From NCBI GenBank assembly GCA_015680685.1, contig MNCI01014870.1:62001-126000 (forward strand): a DNA stretch of 64,000 nt. The letters run 5' to 3'. Made by a program: the position numbers and the translations under genes. This document shows positions 33,310 to 44,990 of the stretch, in pieces. The stretch is from Gnetum montanum (lineage: Eukaryota; Streptophyta; Gnetopsida; Gnetales; Gnetaceae). Position 1 is the stretch's first letter. Each line of letters starts with the position of its first letter. A model generated the notes under the pieces. The model had not been told where the DNA came from. It saw nothing but the letters and a program-made list of their open reading frames with translations, and searched no databases.

Positions 33310-35592
33310 CAAACAAGCCCTTAGGTATGAGAGCAAGGGGGGTCTCTGAACTACACTCCATCAAAGATGCTAGCAAAATCACTCTCATCAAGGTGAACTA
33401 GTTCCTCTACATCAAACTGCTTAAAGGCTTTATGGCCTCATGCATCTCCTCCTTAGGTGCCCCCTCCTTAATTTGAGGAGGGGCCCTCTTTGCTACTGCC
33501 ATCATCACTGCTTTGGTAGCCCTCTCACCTAACTCACAAACATAGCACAGTAGCCTCTGCATGACATGAAACAAAAACATAAACATAAGAAACATAAAAC
33601 AAATGCATCTACACACGTTCTAACCTACAACATCTACATGAAAAGTAGGTAACTTGAGGTGGATCTTTTTGGCACTTGCCTATCCAATAATAGGTGTAGC
33701 CTCCTCTGCTAGGTGTGACCTCTTGATATTTGCTTTGGATGAGCCCACCATCTCTACAATATAGAGTTTGGCCATGCTCACATCCCCAATAATAGTCAGG
33801 GGACACTTGCTTGCACTATCACAAGAATAGTGTGACTGTGACCTCCCTAGATGGCCTTTGGTCGTAACTAAATACGACTCATCGATCCCCTCTAGAGGGT
33901 CCTATGCGCAAGTGGTGCTAAACAAATGCTTGATCCAAGGTTTGGATAGTTGCTCATGATCTTGCACTACATAATGACCACTATCTTGGACCACTAAGAA
34001 CACCACAAACCTCTACATATATGCTATGAATAATGTGAACTACATGTGAGACCTCATTTGGAGGTTCTAGCGAAGTATGGTGATTTCTACTTGTAGTCTA
34101 ATGGTGAGGAAGGAGGCTTAGTTGAACCTTGTGCTCTCCTCCAATACCTCCCTCATCACCTATGCCTACTCCACCCTAGATATTTTCCCTATGAGAGCAA
34201 CTTCAAAAAGGCACAAGCATAAAAAAGAGGGTAGAGCACCTAAACTTTAGGAACATGCATGTCTTTAACCATGATGCCTTTGTGAGATTAAGTGATCCCC
34301 AACCACTCCTTAATCTTTTCTTTGTGGTCCACCTCTTTCTTAGCCTTGTTAATGACCAACGAGCCTGTAGAGGGGAGGCCAAAGAGATTATCAAAAAAAG
34401 CATTAATGAGGTCCAAGACTACCCTCACTTTGTGCATGCGAGTGATGAAGTAGAGAGCATCGCTGCTAAAGGAATCAATAATGGTAACCATCTCAGCTAC
34501 CAGAATACTTGGGCTAAGGGCCAAGAAAAGGTCCATCAACCCAACATGCATGAGCTAATTGGCCAACATCTCTAAGGCTTGATAGCACAACCAATGTTGC
34601 ACCCCCTTCACATAACTATATTTCATTATGAGGATGGCCTCATTTCGGCCTATGGTGATCACTGTCACCTCTCCTAAAGCAACTACAATTGTAACATAGG
34701 TAAAATTAACGTTAGCATTATGTAAGGGAAAATCAATAAGTGCATGTGAGCAAGTGTAAAAGTTGAACAAGAAATTTTTATGCAGAATAAATGGTGTATG
34801 TTGCAAAGGTGGTGGTGCAACTAGCTCCTTGAAGTTGGACACACCACTAGCCCATCCCTCATCAAGCCAACCATAGGTCTTACACTACTCAAATTCTTTT
34901 AGGCACTGAGTGGAGTATTTCTTTAAATCCTCTCCCACCTACTCAAGTATAGTCTCCAAAAAGTTCAACCTAGAGGAGAACACCTCTAGGATGGTGTGGG
35001 TCAAAGTAAGGGCCTCTTCCTCATCATGGAGCCCTTAATCATCAACTTTAAATATAACATTAGGAATGAGCACTTAGTGGTTAGCAAATTTAGCATTGCT
35101 AATAGAAAGCAATACAATGCCAAATCAGAAGAGCACTTACCCTCCCATGTAGTATAGATTGCAAGTGGATTCTGGAACACTGTATGCACACATAGAGTAA
35201 TGAAAAGGGTGTTTGTCCTACTATAAAAAGAAAACTCTAGCATTTCCTAGATCCTAGATAAAGGACAAGTGCCCATGGGGTCTTACCTCAAACCACCTGC
35301 ACCGTCATCACTGACTGTAGGCTCATCAGACATAAATCGCAATATGTCTTGGTTGGCCCCAAGTAGCAATGTCTTGGTGATGGTGCTTGCAACCTCTACT
35401 ACTAAATGGGGCCACATGATCACACTAAACTATTGTAGTAGGAAGGCCAACAACTTGGAAGCCCTAGTCTAAAACCATACTGCTTGATCACCCACCTTCA
35501 TATCTAGTGTAGGCATGTTAGGCATAGGCTTGCTCATGTAGCAAAGAATGTTGACATGTTGTACAACAACCAAGAAAGGCTTTAGTAACACC

Positions 35593-36200
35593 CTACAATC
35601 ACACAAACGAATGAACGTAGTGTTAGTATACATTAGATTCATTTTGGCAAAAACACATTCAAATACACTTAGCAAAAGAATTAACATGACATAGCATAAG
35701 TTAGAAAAATATCTTAGGGCCCCTTAGGCCCCATGAGTATAGGATGTCAACATACACATTTGACATGCCTGGTGCTTACTGGGGTAAAGCATGCCTTTGT
35801 AACACTAATAATTCACATGATTACATGTTTGGGATTAAGCTTTGAATGTTTTGGCAACATGACATTAGCATTTTGCATTATACTTTGGCATAAAATTTTC
35901 AAAAAATTTTCTAACTCTAGGCAATGTGGCCCAAAAAATTGCAAGAAAAATTCTAACTCTGGGCTACCTCTGGGAGTGTAGTCCAAGAACACAACAATTT
36001 CTAACTATTGGCTATGCTTCCTAGGGAGTGTAGCCTCCAACAAGAAAAAAACAAAATCTAACTACTAGCTATGCTCCTTAGGAGCATAGCCCTAGCACCA
36101 TGAAAAATTTTAAAAATTAAAATCTTTTTAATAGTCAGAAAATATATATATTTATAAGGATACTATCCAAGCACTATGTAGGATGTCCAACGCCAGCCAT
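35593..36200. promoter_or_regulatory. Upstream region of the antisense gene with palindromes
   Basis: The minus-strand acceptor at 35593 implies at least one more upstream exon or leader here. At 35960-36092 there are inverted repeats of the LTR type: 36010-36035 (arms GGCTATGCTTCC and GGGAGTGTAGCC) and 36068-36090 (arms GCTATGCTCCT and AGGAGCATAGC around one T). The equivalent part of element B (50815-51065) has the same kind of repeats. This suggests a promoter or binding-site module for the antisense gene, but no TATA box could be fixed. Confidence 0.45.
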
Positions 36201-37394
36201 GGCTATGGCCTTCATAGCCACACCAATGGCCCATACCCCAAAAAAGGAGAGGCAAAGCTTAAACAACCCTTGTAGTTGTGCATCTTGTCGTTGGGCACTA
36301 AGCCTTCATGGCCCCCATGATCACCCATAGGAAAAAAAATGGTGACACCTTGCCATGATCCTACCCTATGATAGACACCCATGGTTACTACCAATGCACA
36401 CATTCCATGCCTATGTCAAAAATACCTAGGAAGAACAAATTCAAATCAAGGGATAACCCTCATCGTGTGCCTCACCTCATTGGTTGTGGCCAAACCCTCA
36501 TCCCTACCTTATATAGATGGCATAAAATAAAAAAGAAAGTAACATAGAGAAACCATAGTAGTATCCTACTACATATTGCCCAAATAGGTAGTTTTCCTAG
36601 GGCACTACCAAAGCATTAATCCCCTACATTGCATGCCATAACCAAAAAAATTCATAGGTCTGAGACCTTCACCCTTCCTTGATGGTCACATTGACTACTA
36701 CAACACAAACCCCCACACCCATGCCCATCACTGCCCCTATAAGAAAAATCAAAAAACCCTCCCTGTAAACCCTTCACACCCCACATGCATCCTCCCCTAT
36801 TGCACAACCACTATGGCTATAGTGATGGTGGTCCCTGCCAAGGTAGGGCACCACCCACAAAATAAAACCCCAAGCACCAACGCCTAAGTGTAGGAAAAGG
36901 CCTGGAAACAAAAAAAAAAGGGGGGGTAGAATGTAGGTGAGGTACTTGGTAGTTGCTGATGCCCTGCACTCCTTCATTTGTACCCATGTCTGGCATTCAA
37001 GGACTCACTCTTCATCATTCACATTGGCTAGGCTAGGGTGTTGATGTCCACTTTGCTATGACATTCTAGTAACTACACTCTTGTAACTATGCTATGCTTT
37101 GGAAAGTTCATTTTTAGCTTTGAAAATAACAAAATTCACCAAAGGTAAAATGTTCTTGTATACCCCTAGGAACCACTTAAATTTTTACCTACCCAAGACT
37201 ACACTTAACAGTGTAGAGTGTAGTTAGATGTGAGCATAGTTATCAATGTTAGAAAAATTTTTGATTTTTCTAACAATCTTTAAACTTAGAAAAATTTTAA
37301 ATTTTTCTTGTCCCTTGGTGGGTACCTGAGCCAATTTTTACTCCTCTGATGCACCGAACCTTGTTCCACTAATGCATTTAGCACATATACCATC
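36201..37394. other. Internal spacer of element A
   Basis: Non-coding, somewhat richer in C than its surroundings at 36470-36900, with an A-run joined to a G-run at 36909-36926. Frames at 36212-36403 and 36774-36977 on the minus strand show no domain. A palindromic word group like that of the LTR occurs at 37190-37230 (CTACACTTAACAGTGTAG). Confidence 0.4.
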
Positions 37395-37670
37395 TACTGC
37401 AATGTTAAACTGGCATTTCATCTATCTACTACAATATTAAACTTACATTTCATCCATCTACTACAACATTAAACTAGCATTTCATCCATCTGCTATGACA
37501 TTAAACTGGCACCCAATGGTCTACTAAGACCTTAAACTGACACTTTGTAGTCCACTAAGACCTTAAACTAGCACTTCACTATCTGCCAAGACCTTAAATT
37601 ATCACTTCATGATTTGCTAAGACCTTAAACTGGCAACCCTACAGCTGGCCAAGGCCTAAAACCAACCCAT
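37395..37670 (+). repeat. Degenerate tandem array 2 of element A
   Basis: About seven units of 35-42 bases, such as CTACTACAACATTAAACTAG and CTGCCAAGACCTTAAATTAT. Same unit and orientation as the arrays at 31465 and 46835. It lies just before the RT. Confidence 0.8.
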
Positions 37671-38955
37671 GCATCACTTACCTTTGCATACTTTGGCAAA
37701 TTTTATCACATTATTTTCTTCAACTATGCATATTACTCTCATTAAGAGAAGTGTGGCTTAATGCTTTTCTAGTTATTTTTTGTAGGATTATTACAAGATT
37801 CACAACATGATTACATATGAGCATCTCCATGCACCTTTTGTCCTCATTGGTCCACATGGTGATCTCACCTGATGTATCAATCCGCAATGTCTAGACCTTG
37901 AGCCCATGGCCTATGATGAATACATAACATCTCTAGAGGCATCTCTAGACTAGCCAGACCATCTAGTTAGGGCTCTAGATCTAAAGGTAGGTGACATCAC
38001 CAAGGATCCCCTCATTGAAGTCACTGTAGTAACATCTAGTGGTGAGGTAAAAACATTGAAACTTAGTTCTTTGATAGAGCCTCAACATGCTCAAAACATC
38101 ACAAAAGTACTTAACAAAAACATCAAGGCATTCAGGTGCTCTTATGAAGACATGTCAGTCCTCAATCCTTACATAGTATAATATAACATAATCCTTGATT
38201 CCAACATAAATCTAGTTAAGTAGAAAGCTTGTAAGGTTAGGCCTAAGGTGGTGTTGGTAGTCCCTGATGAAATCACCAAGCTCTACAAAGATGGTTTCAT
38301 TCGGGCTATTGACTATGTAGACTAGGTCTCCAACATTGTAATTGTACCCAAGAGAAACAAAAGTATACACATATACATAGACTTTTGAGACATCAATGAG
38401 GCCACAATTAAAGATGATTTTCTTTTGCCTAGTATTGATCAATTGGTCAATACTATGGTTGATCATGCCTTGTTATCCTTTATGGATGGCTTTTCAGGTA
38501 CAACTAGATTCAGATAAACGTAGAGCATTAGCTCAGTACTGCCTTCATGACCCCTTGGTGTACATTTTAGTACACAATGATGCCCTTCGGACTCAAGAAC
38601 GTGGGAGTGACTTATCAATGAGCTATGATGTACATATTTAGTGATTACCTATTAGGTCTACTTAATGATTACATTGGTGATATAGTGGTTAAATCCAAGG
38701 CATCACACAATCACATAGATGACTTAGACCTTGTGCTCAAACATTGCCTAAAGAATGAAATTAAGCTAAATCCTAAGAAATGCATCTTCGATGTCAAGAT
38801 AGAACATATACTATGTTTCACAGTATCTAAAGTAGACATACACATAAACACTGATAAGGTTAAGGTCATTATCAATATAGAACCACTGGCTAACCTTAAG
38901 GATCTATGAGGGTTACAAGGTAAATTGCAATTCATATGATCATTTATCACACAGT
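37671..38955 (+). pseudogene. Tat-like reverse transcriptase relic, element A
   Basis: Plus strand reads AFRCSYEDMSVLNPYIV, PDEITKLYKDGFIRAIDY, VSNIVIVPKRNKSIHIYIDF, INEATIKDDFLLPSIDQLVN, HALLSFMDGFSG, then in shifted frame MPFGLKNVGVTYQ, and DYLLGLLNDYIGDIVVKSKA. The YxDD catalytic box (38670-38681) reads Y-I-G-D, so the second metal-binding site has lost an Asp. The thumb-like LNPKKCIFDVKIEHILCF and NLKDL-GLQGKLQFI-SFIT follow. Homology stops at 38955 where the Athila-like LTR begins. The continuation, RNase H, is at 45918. The enzyme copies element RNA into DNA. Several stops and frameshifts. Confidence 0.9.
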
Positions 38956-39684
38956 TGATCTTTATTCAAGCAACATTGTACCTGAACGCAAGTTGTGTAC
39001 AACAATAAAAATGAGCTTCATGGATAAACCTTGCAGTGCATGGAATAGGATTTTATTACCTATTATTCATTGTTTTTGTAACACATAATGAGTACGACTT
39101 GATTGGGAGCATTTAAGGATGTGTATAGATAATTAAGGAATGGATGCTCATCATGATTAGATTCTCTCTCACCCTTATCTCCTAGTAACACAGAATGAGT
39201 ACAACTTTACGAGCATTTAAGGATGTGTACAGATAATCAAGGAATGGATGCTCATTGCTCTTAGGCTAGTTAAGTGCCTCAGTACGACCACTTCGAGCAC
39301 GTGCATTACACATGGTGATCCTAGCAATGATTGGCATTTGGTAGCCATGGTTGCATAGGTTCAAGGTATGTATGGTAAGTGGGAACGGATGCTGATGCTA
39401 GGTAATTTAGACTTAGTTTATTAGTTAGAGTTAGTCATTAGTTTCTCAACCCTTTACCTCATTAGCGTAGGAGACATAAAACAGAAAAACCATAAAAATC
39501 ATATACCTTAGACTTGCTTAACCCTACACTATGACAACTACAAGTAAGTCTAGGAAGACAACGAATAATTAACCCTAAGTATTCCAAGAGGCGTATAGGC
39601 ATTTAGTCTGCGGAGTTCGACTAGATCGTGTGTTCTATGCTCATATTCGTATGGTTGAGTGTAGGGGTATCTCGCCACTCATCA
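38956..39684 (+). repeat. Athila-like element 1, 5' LTR (truncated at its 5' end)
   Basis: Homologous over its length to 45171-45917, including TTTATTCAAGCAACATTG, the GAGTACGACTTGATT block (present twice in both) and the end CTCGCCACTCATCA. The first 165 or so bases of the LTR (U3 with the TATA box, see 45005-45170) are missing, so it starts abruptly next to the RT. It is followed at once by the PBS. Confidence 0.85.
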
Positions 39685-39685
39685 T

Positions 39686-39703
39686 TGGTGTTTTTGCCAG
39701 GGA
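39686..39703 (+). other. Primer-binding site, Athila-like element 1 (tRNA-Asp type)
   Basis: TGGTGTTTTTGCCAGGGA, one base after the LTR end. It matches the Athila-type site TGGCGCCGTTGCCGGGGA apart from transitions and one other change. The equivalent in element 2 is at 60825-60842. Confidence 0.75.
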
Positions 39704-39924
39704 CTAAGTGTTTGTACATCAAATAGAACATAAAGGATATCACTCACATCATTGGGAGCCTTAATAAACCTTTAGGTTAATTAACAGAAACAATTATATA
39801 ACGGTGAAATAGCACATCGATAAAAATGTCTTCTTCTTACAAAAGTAATTCACCACCTAGGACTAATACTAGAGATAGTCGGCAACATAAAACACATAAC
39901 CTAAATCAGCTAAGTCCTAAATAA
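39704..39924 (+). other. Leader of Athila-like element 1
   Basis: Non-coding leader between PBS and gag. No motif seen. Confidence 0.5.
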
Positions 39925-41800
39925 TACAAGATAATATATACTCATCTCAATGAGTACATTCCAAACTTTACCTTTATCCTCCATCAAGACGAACAACTGC
40001 GGTGGAGAGATTTGCAAGGTAACATTGTGTTACCCCCAGATCGATTAGTCCCTAACATGCTCTTTTGTGCTTTGGCACAGATTAGCATGACAGAATTATT
40101 TCCTGAATACATTGTGGAAGACTTTGATATGAGGGATTATCATCCCATAGAAGCGCAATGTATGAGGGACTCAAGGCAAGAGAGTTAACATACACTTTTG
40201 AAGGGCAAAGGTCCACACGTCCTAAGCGAAATAGGAGATGAGGAACCCCTTATAACAGGTTCTTTAGCAAATGATGTTCCCCCTCCTAATGATGGTGAGG
40301 AGGTTGGGTATCAGAACCTATGCTCAACAATACATAACACTAGTTTTGATCCCCGTGAACATTAAGTGTTCATAGAAGGAACAACCACTCATGCTAAGGA
40401 CAGGCACTTAGATTGTCATAACGATTGGGACCAAAGTAGACGAAGAGAAGGCAAGAAACATCATCATGGTGATGATTCCCCTTATTCTTCCCTTTCATCT
40501 CACCACTCACCCTCTCCTTCCACATCTGGGTGCAACCACCATGAACATAGAGGTGAGCATAAAGGTAAGAAGGACGAGAGACCTCGATGGGAAAGTTAAG
40601 AGAGAGGACAAGGGCAAGGATGTAGGAAGAGTAGGGAACCATGAAGACATCATAGGCATCATGAAATAGATGATCATGATGAGCCCCTACTTGCAACCTA
40701 AAGTATGCTTGACATAACAGAGGCTGTTAGGATTCCCACAAGGCACCAAAAGGATAGTCGGATCAANNNNNNNNNNNNNNNNNNNNNNNNNNNNNNNNGA
40801 TGCTAGAACTTTTCAACGATAAATATCAGACATACTCCAGAGTGTCCAATTTGTGTAAGTAGATCCAAGGCTAGAAACAAGGTACGTATGAACCCTTGGA
40901 TGCTACCATGGCCCACTACTACACATTGTTGCATTGTTGCCTAGGCCATGGGTATGCTAAGCGGGATCAACTTCGCCACATCATGGATGGGCTAAGGAAT
41001 GAAACTAGAATAACCCTTGGGACTTATGCCCAAGGGAAACTATCACAACTTAGAGCCCATGAAGTACAATGCTTGTTAGAACAAGTAGCAAGAGAAGAAC
41101 GTAAGCTACAGAAGAGGGAAAGTTTGGAAGCATACAACTATGACCCTTCCCTTTGAAATAAGGGAGTGAAATTCTGCGATGAAGAGGATGAGTCACCACT
41201 CGAAGATTTGGTGAACCGAAAAACCTTGTCGATTCATAAACTAACAACTGAAGTATCGGCCAAGGTGGACTAAATGTGGGATTCCTTAGACTCGAGAATT
41301 TAAACAGTCTTGAAAATCGTAGAAGAGTCTGAGGAACAAAGTAGTGACAAAGGTAAGAAAAAGTGGAGAAATTTAAGCCTTGCACATACCAAGGGTAAGG
41401 GGAAAATTCCTATCTCGGATGAGGTTGTGGACTCTGACATAGATGATGATGGTGGATGTGAAATTTACCAATACAACCACCCTAAGGGATGTTGTCCAAT
41501 TATCTCACATCTACAGGAGTCTGGGGTGTATGTGGTTAATCCAAGACTCAACCAATGGCAAACACCCCTAAGGTTACCTTATCCTCAAGGTAATCTAAGG
41601 TAGTTCCACCAACCACTAACATACTATCCAAGTAGAACTCCACCATAGCCCATCGGATAGCATTAGCAGTGGCAATACCCGCAGTCATGAGGGATGCCAC
41701 TACCGATACAACAATACTCTTACTTGCAACCCGATCCTTATGATTATTATGTGTAGTAGCTAGTTTCTCCAGGTGACTCTATGGGTCACACAACTTCCCA
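39925..41800 (+). pseudogene. Athila-like gag relic, element 1
   Basis: Begins IYTHLNEYIPNFTFILHQDE and LRWRDLQGNIVLPPDRLVPN, shared with element 2 (61081-61210). It continues LFPEYIVEDFDMRDYHPIEA, then a His/Ser/Arg-rich linker (40366-40600), an assembly gap (40767-40798), and the capsid-like part MLELFNDKYQTYSRVSN, ATMAHYYTLLHCCLGHGYAK, RDQLRHIMDGLRNETRITLG and VQCLLEQVAREERKLQK (40800-41150). A further block has WRNLSLAHTKGKGKIPIS. Less decayed than most relics here: long open segments with few stops. It would form the particle shell. A pair of His and Cys residues near 41785 (GHTTSQC) may be the end of a zinc knuckle. Confidence 0.8.
40767..40798. other. Assembly gap (32 N)
   Basis: A run of 32 undetermined bases within the gag relic. 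The frame across it cannot be judged. Confidence 1.
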
Positions 41801-42985
41801 ATGTTACTACCAAGTTCAGGAGTACTTCAAGAGGACTCCTTCTCCTCCGGGAGGCATCTCACACTCATCCCATCCTTCAACTCCATCTGCACCTCTTCCA
41901 CCTGTAGTTCCCATACAACCTGCTTCAACAATACAAGGGGAACTCCCTACTCAACTGCAGCAACGTAACGTCACGAGAGCTTTAAATATTCAACCTGTTG
42001 CTGGTTCTGACAACTATAAAAAAAGAAGGTCTTTCTTTGAAACTAGAATCCCAGACAAACTCTCACAACAACAAGTAGTTGAGCCAATGTACATGCCTCC
42101 ACCATCTAACACTTTGAAGCACCCTTCAATCCAACAACAGAGTACGCATACGGTTATGTTAATGCATACCGTAATTGACTGGATCAAGGTAGGCCACCTT
42201 CCTAGGAAACTATCTTATCCTAGAAGCCCCTTAATCTATTTACAAATCACCAGGAATGCACCATATAAGGCTCTTCTTGACTTAGGTTCCGGAGTCAACC
42301 TAATATCATGAGAAATGTATCAAGCCTAGAACCTACCCCAACTTAAGAAGAGCAACATCCAACTGGAGCTGGATAACCAATACATCACCATTCCCTTGGG
42401 ATTGGTGGAGGACATCATTACCACTGTGTGTGGGTGGTCTTACCCAGCCGACTTCCTGGTGATTGACATTAACAGTGATAACAAGGGCTTCCCAATCATA
42501 ATGGGAAGGCCATGGCTAAGTACAATAGATGCATACCTAGGGATCTATGATCTTTCCTTGCAGATATCTAAGATAAACATTTATGGAAAGATCAAGAAGA
42601 ATAAAGTTCCATGCATCACATACAGTGACTCAGAGGGTGATGACATGGAAGAATGTTCAGCATCTCTTCCATGTAATCGGTATGCCCAAGAAATACAAAT
42701 TTAGAGGTGCCTGTATGTAGCAACCACACCAGTAGTAGACACCCTGTGGTTGATAGCTACTAGGAAGGGCAAACTAATATGCATAGAACAAACTGAGGAA
42801 ACTCATGCTAACAATGAAGGCATAGACACATTGAAGTATGAGCGTCGCCAACTTCCACCCCTCAATCTAAGAACATCAGTAGGGAGAAGTTGGGCATTCT
42901 TACGAAATTCAAATAGATGCCCATTATTTTGGATCTCCTCCTTTCCATTCAGTCATGGGGGAGATGGTCACCTATGCTAATCATT
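41801..42985 (+). pseudogene. Athila-like aspartic protease relic, element 1
   Basis: A Pro/Gln-rich linker (41800-42110) leads into MLMHTVIDWIKVGHLPRKLS, then APYKALLDLGSGVNLIS at about 42255-42310. The active-site motif is D-L-G, the form common in Athila/Tat-group proteases (DLGASINL). The flap and C-terminal part follow: PLGLVEDIITTVCGWSYPADF, GFPIIMGRPWLSTIDAYLG. The last readable text is near 42985 (SHGGDGHLC). No reverse transcriptase, RNase H or integrase follows before the 3' LTR, so this copy encodes only gag and protease. Confidence 0.85.
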
Positions 42986-43004
42986 GGAGGCCCTCAGTTC
43001 TTTT

Positions 43005-43195
43005 TAGTTTTTGTTTTACATGTTTTTGTTTAACACATTTTTGTTTTACAATTTTTTCTTTACACATTTTTATTTTACACATTTTTGTTTTACATCTTTT
43101 TGTTTTACACCTTTTTGTTTTACATGTTTTTGTTCTACAAGTTTTTGTTTAACACATTTTTGTTTTTGTACATTTTTGTTTTACAAATTTCTTTA
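43005..43195 (+). repeat. Minisatellite, 15-base T-rich unit
   Basis: About twelve copies of a unit like TTTTTGTTTTACACA. All three frames stay open and give Phe/Cys/Thr/His-rich strings, an artefact of the repeat. It lies just after the last protease codons. Confidence 0.9.
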
Positions 43196-43244
43196 ACTTT
43201 TCTTGTTTTTGTTTTACAACATCATTATATTTTTCTATTTTGTA

Positions 43245-43265
43245 TGTGTGTGTGTGTGTGTGTGT
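43245..43265 (+). repeat. (TG)n microsatellite
   Basis: About ten TG units in a row. Confidence 0.9.
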
Positions 43266-44990
43266 CATCCACCATGTAAGTTTTTCACATAATAAGTGTT
43301 CTTCGCAATGGTATGAACTATTTTCTTATTAATTTCTAATTTTGGGTTTTACCTTAAGGTTATGATGTTGATACTAAGGTATGTTCTTCTAATATTGTAG
43401 GCAATGAGTTCACTTCATCCATCCATCTACAAAGTCTATGGTCTCCCTTCTCCCTTAGCTTGGAAATGTATAGTCTCTTTCTAAATAAGAACTTTAACGA
43501 ATCGGTGACTGGGTATTTCTCAAACTAAGGAAGAACTCAAGGTTTGAAAAGGGTGTGACTTCAAGGGAACTTGATGCATTTGTGTTGACCATTCTCTTGG
43601 GTGCTTAGATGTTTTCTTCTTGAGTTTCCTTGTCGTTTCGATGTTACCCAATTATCGGAAGCTGAGACAATAAAAATAAGAAGTCTTTGCATGGTGTCGT
43701 TCTCATGCATAAAAACACAAAACACCAAAAAAAAAGAGAGAAGAAAGTGAGAATTCAAAGCACACCCTTTAGACAAAATAAAATTAGGCTACAAGCACTG
43801 GTTATGGAACGAAAAATGTTCCCTCTAACTAAGGCCCTTCTCTCTTCCCATTCTCTCTTCAAGTGTTTCGTCGAAATGGTGGTGGCTCTTGGAGGAAGCA
43901 TTCTTATTATTCAAGTGGATGGTTTGGCCAAGTGCGTTGATGCAAAGTCACTGGATGTGGTTGGTTTGAGGCCAAATTTGAAATGAGATTTACCAATTCA
44001 CATTAATCATACAACACATAAGGGGTTTTACACCACCTTGTTCTTGGGATTCCATTCCATTCTCTTCTCTCCACTCTTCTCTCCACTGTTCACCTCATTG
44101 CCGGTTGTATCACTAGTGTATATTTTGGTAGATACATTGTTGTCTTTTTGGTATATTCTTATGGTTAAGAATTTAACTCTTATTCCAAAGGACATTCCCA
44201 GAGCCTATAGACTCTTTGAATGTGGGGTTGTCAGGGCATTAATGGCATGAGCCTACTTTGGGGAGGATCCACTGACATTCCTATTTGGTGTACTAGTTAA
44301 ATTCTTTCCCTTAACATTTTGTAATTAATTTTTATTTTATTTATTCCCATCTTGACATCCATTTTATCAATGTCCTAGTTGTCTCCTTTTCTCCATCTTC
44401 TTATTCTTATTCTTTTTCCATTCTTTCGCTACTGGAGGTTCACGATTAGTCATGGGGGTACGTGGCCCAATTTTTTTGATTTTCTCCTAACCCTACACCT
44501 TTGGTAGTCATCATTTATATATTTCTAGATCTATAATCAGCCATACCACAACTCAGCCAATGGACTTACACCAAAGAAAGGTATTACCACATTGAAATTC
44601 ATCCACCCTTGCTAATACAAGATTGTGTTGTGTGTGCAGATGGCAATCATGCAATAATGAACCGGATATGGAGGGAGCAATTGGAATGGAGTAGTGCTAG
44701 AAGTGACGATGCAAGGAGCAAGATTTATGATGCACTTGAGGATAGACAACAAAAGGTGCAATCTTGATGTTGGCAATAAAAATACTTCTTCTCTCTTCTC
44801 TTTTCTCTCAGCTGCCAAATGAGGCCTGATGTCGATGTAATAAGGTGTTCACCCTTGCTGTCATGAATACCAGTTTTGTTGTGTCTTGTAATAATGATCC
44901 ATTCACATGTCATCCCATTAGTTTCCATTAATTCAATAATCCCATACCTACTTGCTTTTATTGTAATGAACTCGAGGACAAGTTTTCATT
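43266..44990 (+). other. 3' non-coding internal region of Athila-like element 1
   Basis: 1.7 kb without a recognised domain where a full Athila element would have RT, RNase H and integrase. One frame of 99 codons (43687-43986) begins with a Lys-rich stretch (HQKKREKKVRIQSTPF) and then a hydrophobic stretch; no family is recognised and it is probably chance. A purine-rich stretch (43730-43760) and the word ATTCATTAGTCATGGGGGTA-like at 44445-44460 (GATTAGTCATGGGGGTA) duplicate the PPT motif. Confidence 0.5.

Larger units (their letters stand above)
31987..35592 (-). pseudogene. Antisense multi-exon gene inside Tat-like element A (unknown function)
   Basis: A decayed gene on the strand opposite gag-pol. 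Coding blocks in order: CYMSKPMPNMPTLDMKVGDQ (35530), DQDILRFMSDEPT-like (35330), NTLFITLCVHTVFQNPLAIY (35200), VTVITIGRNEAILIMKYSYV (34660), LMDLFLALSPSILVAEMVTI (34530), VVQDHEQLSKPWIKHLFSTT (33960), ERATKAVMMAVAKRAPPQIK (33520), LTHCMKPWVEMLDKFAFMEG (33170), KVGVVPEYPPKVEQVSHYVY (32940), AHHLEFFIEMIGRSWAFN (32450), and the end AKEEEPPSPPSAIS with TGA at 31987-31989. Short GT-AG introns fit at 33309-33213, 33084-32991 and 32158-32065; acceptors at about 35593, 34683 and 33557 mark more. The exon between the first two introns is open for 41 codons from splice site to splice site. The product would approach 1000 residues. I recognise no domain. Tat-lineage elements are known to carry additional, sometimes antisense, ORFs; this one's place between protease and RT is unusual. 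Confidence 0.7.

Noticed and set aside
36909-36926. A-run plus G-run as a PPT
   Set aside because: Purine-rich, but no LTR start follows it and it lies in the middle of the element A spacer.
42955-43279. Overlapping Phe/Cys-rich frames that look like membrane proteins
   Set aside because: They are all three frames of the TTTTGTTTTACA minisatellite. A repeat whose unit length is a multiple of three and lacks stops stays open by chance.
43687-43986. Possible env-like or extra ORF in the Athila-like element
   Set aside because: 99 codons with no signal peptide or clear transmembrane layout and no counterpart elsewhere in the window.
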